This document shows, one piece after another, positions 13,655 through 21,438 of a stretch of 24,058 bases of DNA. The number at the start of each line of letters is the position of its first letter. Position 1 is the stretch's first letter. The stretch comes from a virus, in IMG/VR virus record IMGVR_UViG_3300031236_000041, positions 1 to 24,058 of that record; one strand, written 5' to 3'. The notes under the pieces were generated by a model. It was given only the letters and a program-made list of their open reading frames with translations. It made no database searches and was not told the DNA's origin. The position numbers were made by a program, and so were the translations under genes.

Positions 13655-16600
13655 ATGAGCTTCACCATCGACCAAGCCAAGGAACTGGTCGCGTCCTACC
13701 TGCCGGTCGTTTTCTACGACTTCGTCTTCAATAACATTCCGGTGTGGACCGGAAGCGTCGCTTACTCCCTGAACTACCAGATCTACGACGGAACCAATGT
13801 CGAAATGGTGACTACGGCCGGAATCTCGGGGGGCTCTACGCCTGCCTGGAACCCCACCGTAGGCGGGTCGACCACGGATGGGAGTGTCGTCTGGAAGAAC
13901 CTGGGGCCCTCCACCAGCAGCGAATTACTGCATCTGTGCCGGCGGAACATCACCTGGCCAGGCAATCCCGTTTACGGCAGCACGGCTTATCTGGGCCGGG
14001 TCGAAAACGACGATATCGATGTGGTGGCCATGCTGGACGCGAGCGGCGTGGACATTCCGCCGCGGCTGACACTGTCGCTCGCCGACAGCGACAGCTATCT
14101 GTTCACCTACTATGAGCAGGGCGCCGGCCGCGGATTCCGCGGCGCCATCGTCACTGTCACTCTCGTTTTCTATGACGTGCTCGGCCAGCAATTCTCGACG
14201 GACTACGCGGTGCGCTATGTCGGCATCTGCGACGCCGCGGCGTTAGTCGACGATTCGCATTTGTCCGTTCGCACGAATTATAAAGCCCTCCTGCAGCAGA
14301 AGCAGCTTCCCTCCGCCTTGATCCAGCAATACTGCTGGAAAATGCAGCCGCAGACCACCACACAGTTCGCGCTGGCCACCCAGGACCACAACCAGTTCTG
14401 GTGGTGCGGCCTGACCGCGGCCGACTTTACCGGGCAGTGCGGCTACACGCGGTCCGGCTGCAGCGCCAACAACCACCTCGCCTATTTCGCCGGCGTAGAT
14501 TTCCAGGTCACCAATTCCATGGGCGGCCTGGGCGAGAACTATGTCTCCGGCGCCAAAGTCCAGCTCTATAACATCGGCGCCACGCTGATGTACGGGGATC
14601 CTTTCCCCATGATCTTCGGCGCCGGCTGGATCAACTGCCCGATCCTGAACATGCGTCAGGACGGCAACTACACCTATGTCGACGTGGCGCTGTGCATCGA
14701 TCAGATCGATACCGGGCTCACGGCGACCAGCGCCATGAAGGTGGTCTGCAACGGCGAGCTGATTCCCCCCGCCGGTTATTATCCTGTCGATCCGGTGACG
14801 CACGTCATCGTCGCCGGCGGATACGTGGCCCTTCCCGCGGGAAACGTAGGCTGGTGGAATTGGATTAACACGGGCACGCGCACGGGACCGACCGCCGCGC
14901 GTCCGGGAATGAGCGGACTGAGCACGCCCTACGGCAGTTGCGTGGTCATCCAGGTGACCGTCCCCAACAGCATCGCCGGGGGACCTTCCCTGCCTTCGGT
15001 GACGGTGCTCTATGCCGGGCCGGCCCTGCGCGTCTATAGCTCCCCGACCGCTTTTACTTATCAGTGGCCTTCGCAGATGTCGCTCGCCAACACCACGGGC
15101 GCCTTTACGGCCAACCCGGCATGGGTGCTGATGTACCTGCTGACTCTGGCCGGGTTCAATTACACCGATCTGGACATCCCGTCGTTCATTCAGGCCTCCA
15201 TCGATTGCGCGGAGCAGATCACGTACACCTCGCAATACAGCGGCTATGGGCTGACCCAGACGGTCACGTCGATCAGCGTCACGGCACAGGGCAGCGGCTA
15301 CAACAATGCGACCAACCTTTTCCCGCCTACGGTCAATATCACGGGAGGCGGCGGATCCGGAGCCACGGCCATCGCGCTGGTGAGTCCCAACGACAGTAAT
15401 GGGAACGGCGGCCATATCTACCAGGTGCAGGTCACCAATCCGGGATCGGGATACACCAGCGCGCCCTCAGTGACTTTTACGCCCGTGGGCGGCCATGGCA
15501 GCGGCGCCGCGGCGACTGCTTACATCGACTCGACGGCCATGCACCAGCGCTACATGTGCAACCTGATCGTGCCCAATCGCCGGCAGACCGGAGACATCCT
15601 CCAGGGCGTGCGGCGCACCATGATGGCGCTGCTGCAGCCCAACTCCGCGGGCCTGCTCGCGGTCCAGGTGAAAGGTCCGCTGGCCATCGAACAGCCGGGC
15701 CTCCCGGACGGAAGCAACTACACACTCCCCGTGGCCAGCGTGCTGCGCACCGGAGACCCCAGCAACGGCTATGTGGCGTACTCGTTCTCCGAAGACACCG
15801 CCATCTCGATCAAGGGCATCGAGCGCCCCATCACCGACACCGCCAACTGCCTGCAGTTCACTTTTCAGGATTCCGAGAACGTCTATGCCGCGACGTCCGT
15901 TTCGATTGTCGATTCGAACGATAGCGAGCGCATCGGCCAGCAGATCAACAAGTCCATCGTCTTTGACGGCTGCCCCACCAACGATCAGGCCAACCGGCTC
16001 GCGGTGATCACCAACAAGGAAACCCTGTATGGGAATCCGTTCGGAGACACCCGCGGCACAATGTGGATCCAGATCACCACTTCCATCCGTGCGCTGCGCA
16101 TCGGCCTGGGCGCGCTGATCTTCGTTTCCTGGGTCAAGCTGAATCTGGTCGATCAGTTATTCCGGGTCATGTCGGTCAAAGGGCCGGCCCGGGATGGCAC
16201 GGTGACTCTTATCGCGGCATGGCACGAAGACAACTGGTACGTGGACAGTCAGAGCCAGAATCCGGATCCGGGGTATTCGAATCCGATGCGGAGCCAGCTC
16301 TCCCGCGCGCCCAATGCGCTCTGTCCGAACACCGCTTTCCCGCGCGCCGGCGATCCGTATTTTCAGGTCTCGGACGGAACGTTCGCATTAGTGCCGGTTT
16401 GGACCCTGGGCCCCGATGGCAAATGGAACGGTCAAATCCAGTTCACTACGGCCGTCGGCGTCAATAACCCAGGCACGGCGCAACCTCCGCAGCCGGTGCT
16501 GCAAGCCGATGTCAATCTCACCGGCGGCAGTATCGGAGCGGGCCAGTATTACATCGCCGTCTGCGCCAAAGACTCGGCGGGAAATTACTCTTACCCGTCG

Positions 16601-17836
16601 CTGATGAGCATGGTGTATGTCCCGTCCGGGACCACCAACAGCATCAATCTGCCGATCCTGTGGTGGGACCAGACGGCCGGCACAGGCACGGTAGGCTATG
16701 CCATCTTCGCCGGCAACACGCCTTACCGTCTCTCTTATCAAGGCGACGGCACTCACAATACGGATGCTACCGGGATAGCTGCCTCGGTCACCCTGACCCG
16801 CTTCAATGTCTGCTCCTGGGGCGCGCCGGATCAGGAGCTCGACGGCATCTTATCGCAAGTCAAATACGTCACTCACTCGGGGATTGCCGGCGTGCAGGTG
16901 CAAGCGGTGGCCACCGGGCAGATCACCATCGGCACACCCGGCACGGCCTGGGGCTCGAATGCCCTGGCCGGCTACGAATGCTCGCTGCTGGCTAAATGGA
17001 ATGACACGGCGCTGCCGATTCTGACTTATGAGATCACGGCCTCGTCGACCGCCGGCGTCCTGACCGTCACGCCGGATCCCATGCTCGACAGCCTGGCCGT
17101 GGGCGATGTGATCGTGATCCGTTCGAAGCCGGTATGGTCGGGCGGCGGGCAGACGGCCACCGATGCCAACTGGGTGAATCCCTTCGGGCCGGCCGGCATG
17201 TTGCCCTCGCAGGAGATCGGCCAGGTGGCCCTGATCATCGCCGGGACCGGCCGGGGCCTGAAGAATGCCATTACCGCGGCGACATCCACCAGCCATACGT
17301 TCGGCCAGCCCTGGCTGGTGACACCGGACACGACTACCCGCTATATCGTGGTGGACGCGAACTGGCAGCCTTACGAGACCATTTCGCACGCCATCAATAA
17401 CGCCAGCGCGGCGACCTCCAAGACGCTGACGTTCCCGATCACCAATCTGGCCGGCAAGACTATCCTCATCGGGCTCGACAGCCTGGATGGCAATGACAAC
17501 GAGGGGCATGAGGCGCTCATGCCGGTCCGGGAGTTCTATGTATTCGGGCAGCCCGAGCAGGTGCTGATGCTGGGGCCCAGCGGATCCGGGACTTACACGG
17601 CATCCCCCAGCGACCAGAACATCCTGGTGGATACCTCGCTCATGTCCTGGGTCATCACGCTGCCGCCGCGGGCGGCCATGCTTTCACCGAGTATCACGGT
17701 GAAGAAGATCAGCGCGGATTCCAATACCCTGGACGTCGCCACGGCCGCGGGGGAAAACATCGAGGGCAACTCCGCCTATTCGCTGCCCTCGCAGTGGAAC
17801 TACCTCAAGATCAGCAGGGTCAACAACAATGTCTAG
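13655..17836 (+). CDS. Tail tip hub protein: gpL-like and gpJ-like regions fused
   Basis: At 1393 residues it appears to merge two lambda tail-tip proteins. Residues about 15-300 resemble gpL/DUF2163: a beta-rich [20 protein letters not shown] region followed by cysteines C227, C251, C262, C269 in CWKM, WCGL and QCGYTRSGC; gpL relatives bind an iron-sulfur cluster through C-terminal cysteines. A fibre-type insert [20 protein letters not shown] lies at 53-72. The gpJ-like part includes [20 protein letters not shown] and [20 protein letters not shown] (632-651). Between these two lies a pair of GSGY repeats (about 540-624). An Fn3-like stretch lies near 951-1032, and the end carries [16 protein letters not shown], a fibre-tip module. 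The hub holds the central fibre at the tail tip. Confidence 0.8.
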   Translation: MSFTIDQAKELVASYLPVVFYDFVFNNIPVWTGSVAYSLNYQIYDGTNVEMVTTAGISGGSTPAWNPTVGGSTTDGSVVWKNLGPSTSSELLHLCRRNITWPGNPVYGSTAYLGRVENDDIDVVAMLDASGVDIPPRLTLSLADSDSYLFTYYEQGAGRGFRGAIVTVTLVFYDVLGQQFSTDYAVRYVGICDAAALVDDSHLSVRTNYKALLQQKQLPSALIQQYCWKMQPQTTTQFALATQDHNQFWWCGLTAADFTGQCGYTRSGCSANNHLAYFAGVDFQVTNSMGGLGENYVSGAKVQLYNIGATLMYGDPFPMIFGAGWINCPILNMRQDGNYTYVDVALCIDQIDTGLTATSAMKVVCNGELIPPAGYYPVDPVTHVIVAGGYVALPAGNVGWWNWINTGTRTGPTAARPGMSGLSTPYGSCVVIQVTVPNSIAGGPSLPSVTVLYAGPALRVYSSPTAFTYQWPSQMSLANTTGAFTANPAWVLMYLLTLAGFNYTDLDIPSFIQASIDCAEQITYTSQYSGYGLTQTVTSISVTAQGSGYNNATNLFPPTVNITGGGGSGATAIALVSPNDSNGNGGHIYQVQVTNPGSGYTSAPSVTFTPVGGHGSGAAATAYIDSTAMHQRYMCNLIVPNRRQTGDILQGVRRTMMALLQPNSAGLLAVQVKGPLAIEQPGLPDGSNYTLPVASVLRTGDPSNGYVAYSFSEDTAISIKGIERPITDTANCLQFTFQDSENVYAATSVSIVDSNDSERIGQQINKSIVFDGCPTNDQANRLAVITNKETLYGNPFGDTRGTMWIQITTSIRALRIGLGALIFVSWVKLNLVDQLFRVMSVKGPARDGTVTLIAAWHEDNWYVDSQSQNPDPGYSNPMRSQLSRAPNALCPNTAFPRAGDPYFQVSDGTFALVPVWTLGPDGKWNGQIQFTTAVGVNNPGTAQPPQPVLQADVNLTGGSIGAGQYYIAVCAKDSAGNYSYPSLMSMVYVPSGTTNSINLPILWWDQTAGTGTVGYAIFAGNTPYRLSYQGDGTHNTDATGIAASVTLTRFNVCSWGAPDQELDGILSQVKYVTHSGIAGVQVQAVATGQITIGTPGTAWGSNALAGYECSLLAKWNDTALPILTYEITASSTAGVLTVTPDPMLDSLAVGDVIVIRSKPVWSGGGQTATDANWVNPFGPAGMLPSQEIGQVALIIAGTGRGLKNAITAATSTSHTFGQPWLVTPDTTTRYIVVDANWQPYETISHAINNASAATSKTLTFPITNLAGKTILIGLDSLDGNDNEGHEALMPVREFYVFGQPEQVLMLGPSGSGTYTASPSDQNILVDTSLMSWVITLPPRAAMLSPSITVKKISADSNTLDVATAAGENIEGNSAYSLPSQWNYLKISRVNNNV
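15272..15526 (+). repeat. Two GSGY-type repeats inserted in the hub protein
   Basis: Two units, [20 protein letters not shown] followed by a GGGGSGATA turn, and [20 protein letters not shown] followed by [11 protein letters not shown], interrupt the gpJ-like region between QYSGYG and RYMCN. The unit (GSGY, PP or AP, strand, Gly-rich SGA.A turn) is a beta-solenoid type seen in phage fibres. A related unit occurs in the last gene at 23776-23880. Confidence 0.6.
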
Positions 17837-20744
17837 CCCGGACTGGTTCATCGTCGCCCAGAACAACGCCTCCGCGACTACGCTGCCCCTGACAGTCACT
17901 TATTCCTTGGGCTTGGGCAACGTCGGCACTGCCTACTCGGGCGCGTTTACCGCGGCCGGCGGCGTGGGGCCGTACACCTTCGCGATTACCAGCGGCTCCC
18001 TTCCGCCGGGCCTGTCGCTGACCACGTCCGGCGCGAATGCCGGCCAGATCTCCGGGACTCCCACGTCGGCCGCCACCGTCCCCTTCGTCTGCGTCGCCAC
18101 GGACTCGGCCTCCCACACTGCGACCATCACCGGCTCGATCACCATTCTGCCCACCGGCGTGGGGCCGTTCACGGATGTAGTGACCGGCCTGACGATCACC
18201 GTGGTTTACCGGGCAACCGGCAACGGCAATTATGAATTTCAGGCGCAGGGCTCTTACACCATCCCCGCCCCCGTACTCGCCGACACTTCCTTTTCGTTCG
18301 TCACCGCGGGCATCTACGGTCACGGGGTCAGCCCGGCAACGGGCCAGGGATGGCTGCTGGGCAATATCCCGCCACCCACGCACGCCTGGCTGGGCGCCTG
18401 GATCGACGTCCCGGCTGCTTCGACGCAGTATGACATTTACGCCTGGTGCGTGAGTATCTACAACACACAAAGCACCGCCAGCGCCACCGCCACCATCACC
18501 GTCTCAATCGCGTTGGCGATGGCCTACCTGTCGTCGGGTGGCGTGGTCGTGGTGGGCGCGGAGATCCCCAACGGCACTTTAACCGGGGTCCAGGTTCAAT
18601 ACAACCTGACCGCGGACGGCGGCGAAGGCTATGTGGTAGTCGGCGCCGGCACGGTCGCAGCCGATCCCCGCGTGGCCGCCGAGCAGCTCATTCTGTGCCC
18701 GATTGCGTTGATCGCCGGGTACAACGGCACCGTCGGCGGCACCATTCCGGCAAGCGGTTCGCCGTTGAATGTGTATGTCTCGCCCTACAGTATCGCCGGA
18801 TCGTGCACGGTGGCTTCCGATGGCATCACGGTCACTGCAATCACCCCGGGCGTCGCTCCGGGCCTAGCCGGCAATTTCACCATTATCGCCGGCGTCATCT
18901 ATCAGGTCGCGAGCTGGGTGTCTGCATCGTCCGTCCTGCTCCTCGCCGGATCCGCGGCGCCTTCGGGAACGTCTAGTTGGTATTCCATCGAGTGCCGCTA
19001 TGGGATGTCACCCGGCGACATCATCCAGATCGACAACGAACAGTTCACTCTCGTAGGGCCTCAGGCCGGATATCTTCTCGACGAGGTTGTAGAGGTCGGC
19101 GGCACAGGAGTATCCGCGTGGGTGCTTGCCAGGATCACTGGGCAGACCTGGGTGTCGCACACTACCGGATCCGGGAAGCTCGCGACCGACGTATCGAGCG
19201 CGGCCGGAAATGTGGATGCCTATGCGGGGAGCATGCTGCCGGGCACGACGCAGTCTGTCAGCCCGCTTTATCCGATGGGCACTCCGACAGCCTACATCGC
19301 TTTTCTGGTGGCTGTCAGCACTCTGAATAAGCTGAATACCTGGCCCGTGTTCGGAGGCGCCGGGGCAACCCCGTATTACATCGTCGGAGCGATTGAAGCG
19401 CAGACTCCCGGAACCCTGTCGGCATCGCGGCTGGCCAGCACGGAGCTGGTCGGCTTCTCCGGCGGCAGCGGGTTTCCTCTGGGCCCGGGCAATCCGAACA
19501 GCGCCAATCTGGTTTTCAACGGCAATTTCAATGGCCTGCCATTGGGACAAAACTGGCTATTCGCTTTCGCCAGCGTGGTGGCCACCGGGGCCGCGCCGAC
19601 GCCCCACTCCGGTCTCTACGTTTGCGAGATGACGCCTCCAGGCGCTTCCGGCACCGGCTCTGTCCTGCAGGGCGAACTCCCCACGCAACCCATCCCATGC
19701 GAGCCAGGCGACGTGTATACGATGACCTGGTGGGTCACGAAGAACGGATCGCCGAACGGCACGCTGGTGGGGCGCATCAATTACTTTCTGAACGGCGCGT
19801 ACTCCGGATCGATGGTCAGCACGCCGACGATCACCACCGTAACCGCCTCCGCCTGGACGCAATACAACCTGACCGTCACCGTACCGGCGGGCTGTAATCA
19901 AATCGTTCCGACTCCGGCTGTCTGGACCGGAGGCACGACCGGATTTTATTACGTGGACGACGTGGTCCTGACGAAGGTCCCGGCGACCGCGGGCCCGGTC
20001 ACCGTCGACGCCTTGGGCAATCTCAACATTGGGGCCGCTTCGATCCTGCAGAGTCACATCGCCAACCTGGCTATCGGCAACGCTCAGTTGCAGGTGCTGG
20101 CCGTTCAGGCGGGCAACCTGGCTTCCGGCGCGGCGGCGAGTAACATCAACCTGGTCGCCAACAGCCTGAATGCGAATACGATCATCGCGCCGAATGCCGT
20201 CATCACCCAACTGATCGCAGGGACTGTAACGGCCTCTATCTCGTTCACCGCACCGACGATTGTTGCTAGCAAGGGCACCAGCCTGATCACCCTGAACAGC
20301 GGAGCGTTCGCGCTCGCGGTCTCTAATACGGCCACCGGCAACACCATAGACCTGACCAACGGCGAAGCCTATTGCAGCAGCAGCGGGGGCGGATTCTCAG
20401 AGAGCGCAACGCTGCAACCGGGTGATTGCACGGTCATAACAACTGAAACCAGCACCGGCGAATCCTGGACGTGCGAGATGGATGCAAGTTCAGGTTCGGC
20501 TCTGATCCAGGCATCGGAGAGCACCAGCAGCAATTCGGTCTCGCTGTCGGTTAGTTCGGCCGAAGCGGTGCTTCTCGTTTCCGGGAACGGCGGCAACTAC
20601 ATCAAGGCGCAAGCCACAAGCGCCGGATCGTGGATGGCAACCGTCTCTGATGCCCTGGATGCCAGCGCGCCACAAGGCTCGATCACTTACTACTCCGGCC
20701 ACTTCTATGCGAAGAATGCGAGCGGCTGGGTAGAGACACTTTGA
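17829..20744 (+). CDS. Tail fibre with Ig-like and carbohydrate-binding-like domains
   Basis: This 971-residue protein overlaps the hub gene by eight bases. Residues about 26-110 form a He_PIG-type Ig-like domain: [20 protein letters not shown] then [20 protein letters not shown] is its clear signature. Residues about 557-716 look like a CBM4/9 jelly roll: [19 protein letters not shown] at the start, [11 protein letters not shown] in the middle, and [12 protein letters not shown] at the end. The C-terminal third has [20 protein letters not shown] and short repeats of [20 protein letters not shown], like the C-terminal stalk of gpJ-type fibres. It probably binds host surface glycans as the central fibre or a companion to the hub. 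No catalytic motif is seen. It shares few features with database-defined fibres beyond these domains. Confidence 0.75.
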   Translation: MSSPDWFIVAQNNASATTLPLTVTYSLGLGNVGTAYSGAFTAAGGVGPYTFAITSGSLPPGLSLTTSGANAGQISGTPTSAATVPFVCVATDSASHTATITGSITILPTGVGPFTDVVTGLTITVVYRATGNGNYEFQAQGSYTIPAPVLADTSFSFVTAGIYGHGVSPATGQGWLLGNIPPPTHAWLGAWIDVPAASTQYDIYAWCVSIYNTQSTASATATITVSIALAMAYLSSGGVVVVGAEIPNGTLTGVQVQYNLTADGGEGYVVVGAGTVAADPRVAAEQLILCPIALIAGYNGTVGGTIPASGSPLNVYVSPYSIAGSCTVASDGITVTAITPGVAPGLAGNFTIIAGVIYQVASWVSASSVLLLAGSAAPSGTSSWYSIECRYGMSPGDIIQIDNEQFTLVGPQAGYLLDEVVEVGGTGVSAWVLARITGQTWVSHTTGSGKLATDVSSAAGNVDAYAGSMLPGTTQSVSPLYPMGTPTAYIAFLVAVSTLNKLNTWPVFGGAGATPYYIVGAIEAQTPGTLSASRLASTELVGFSGGSGFPLGPGNPNSANLVFNGNFNGLPLGQNWLFAFASVVATGAAPTPHSGLYVCEMTPPGASGTGSVLQGELPTQPIPCEPGDVYTMTWWVTKNGSPNGTLVGRINYFLNGAYSGSMVSTPTITTVTASAWTQYNLTVTVPAGCNQIVPTPAVWTGGTTGFYYVDDVVLTKVPATAGPVTVDALGNLNIGAASILQSHIANLAIGNAQLQVLAVQAGNLASGAAASNINLVANSLNANTIIAPNAVITQLIAGTVTASISFTAPTIVASKGTSLITLNSGAFALAVSNTATGNTIDLTNGEAYCSSSGGGFSESATLQPGDCTVITTETSTGESWTCEMDASSGSALIQASESTSSNSVSLSVSSAEAVLLVSGNGGNYIKAQATSAGSWMATVSDALDASAPQGSITYYSGHFYAKNASGWVETL

Positions 20745-20769
20745 TCCGACAAACCAAAGGACTCACATT

Positions 20770-21186
20770 ATGATCTTCGCCCGCTCGCTCCTGATCGCCA
20801 CCCTCGCCTCACTCGCCTGCCTGCAGGCGGAAGACGTCCATTTCACCCTCGCCTTACTACCGCACGATTTCTGGCTATCCTCGATTCCCACTCTCGCGGT
20901 GGTTGCCCTGGTCCCACCGGGCGCGGATGAAATCACCGTGACGCTGGCGACTTCCGCGCTGGGCCAGCAGGCGGTAGTGACCAGACAGGCGGGCGAACTC
21001 TGCCGCATCAACCTGCTCCCTGGGCCGTTCAACGGAGGCCTCCAGGCCGCCTGCTTCCAGCCGTGGGCGCCGATCGATGCGCCGACCGTCGAGCCGGCTT
21101 TCGACTATGTGACGGTCGAGGTGCGGCGCGGGGCTGTCACCAGCTCGAAGAAAGTCACAGCGCCACAGCCGGGGAGTTATTACTGA
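20770..21186 (+). CDS. Small secreted hypothetical protein
   Basis: The protein has 138 residues with AAAGGA nine bases before the ATG. It starts with a textbook Sec signal peptide (MIFARSLLIATLASLACLQA, cleavage likely before ED at 21). The mature part has LLPHDFWLSSIPTLAVVALV and several short strands, with two cysteines (78 and 95) able to form a disulfide, and ends VTVEVRRGAVTSSKKVTAPQ. No lipobox, no catalytic motif and no known family are seen. The product should be periplasmic or extracellular. Between tail fibre genes it may be a fibre chaperone, a surface-modifying or exclusion factor, or a fibre accessory; the sequence does not decide. Its stop overlaps the next start by one base. 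Confidence 0.75.
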   Translation: MIFARSLLIATLASLACLQAEDVHFTLALLPHDFWLSSIPTLAVVALVPPGADEITVTLATSALGQQAVVTRQAGELCRINLLPGPFNGGLQAACFQPWAPIDAPTVEPAFDYVTVEVRRGAVTSSKKVTAPQPGSYY

Positions 21187-21410
21187 TGGCAAACGTCTAC
21201 ACGTTCACCGACGACGAGCGCGTCTGGGTCGCCGAAGCCCGCGCCGAATATGAGCGCCGCCTGATGGTCATTATCCAGATCCACAAGGTGCAAGGGAATC
21301 TGGGCCCCGCGCCGAACGGCAGCGGTATCGAGCCAGTGCCCACCCGCCCAGCTCCGCCGCTTCCCGACATTGAATTGCAACAACAGCCATCCAGAGTGAC
21401 GCGCGATTGA
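21186..21410 (+). CDS. Small hypothetical protein between tail fibre genes
   Basis: The chosen ATG at 21186 overlaps the previous stop (TGATG) and has GGGGAG eight bases upstream; upstream in-frame codons would overlap the secreted protein gene. The product has 74 residues: MANVYTFTDDERVWVAEARA followed by a charged helix EYERRLMVIIQIHKV, then a Pro-rich tail ending PSRVTRD. No signal peptide or membrane segment is seen and no family is recognised. Acidic N-terminal half and helix suggest a small cytoplasmic or virion accessory protein. Its coupling to a secreted protein upstream and a secreted tailspike downstream is worth noting. Confidence 0.65.
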   Translation: MANVYTFTDDERVWVAEARAEYERRLMVIIQIHKVQGNLGPAPNGSGIEPVPTRPAPPLPDIELQQQPSRVTRD

Positions 21411-21438
21411 AGTACCGCGAAGCCCCAAGAGGCTCATC

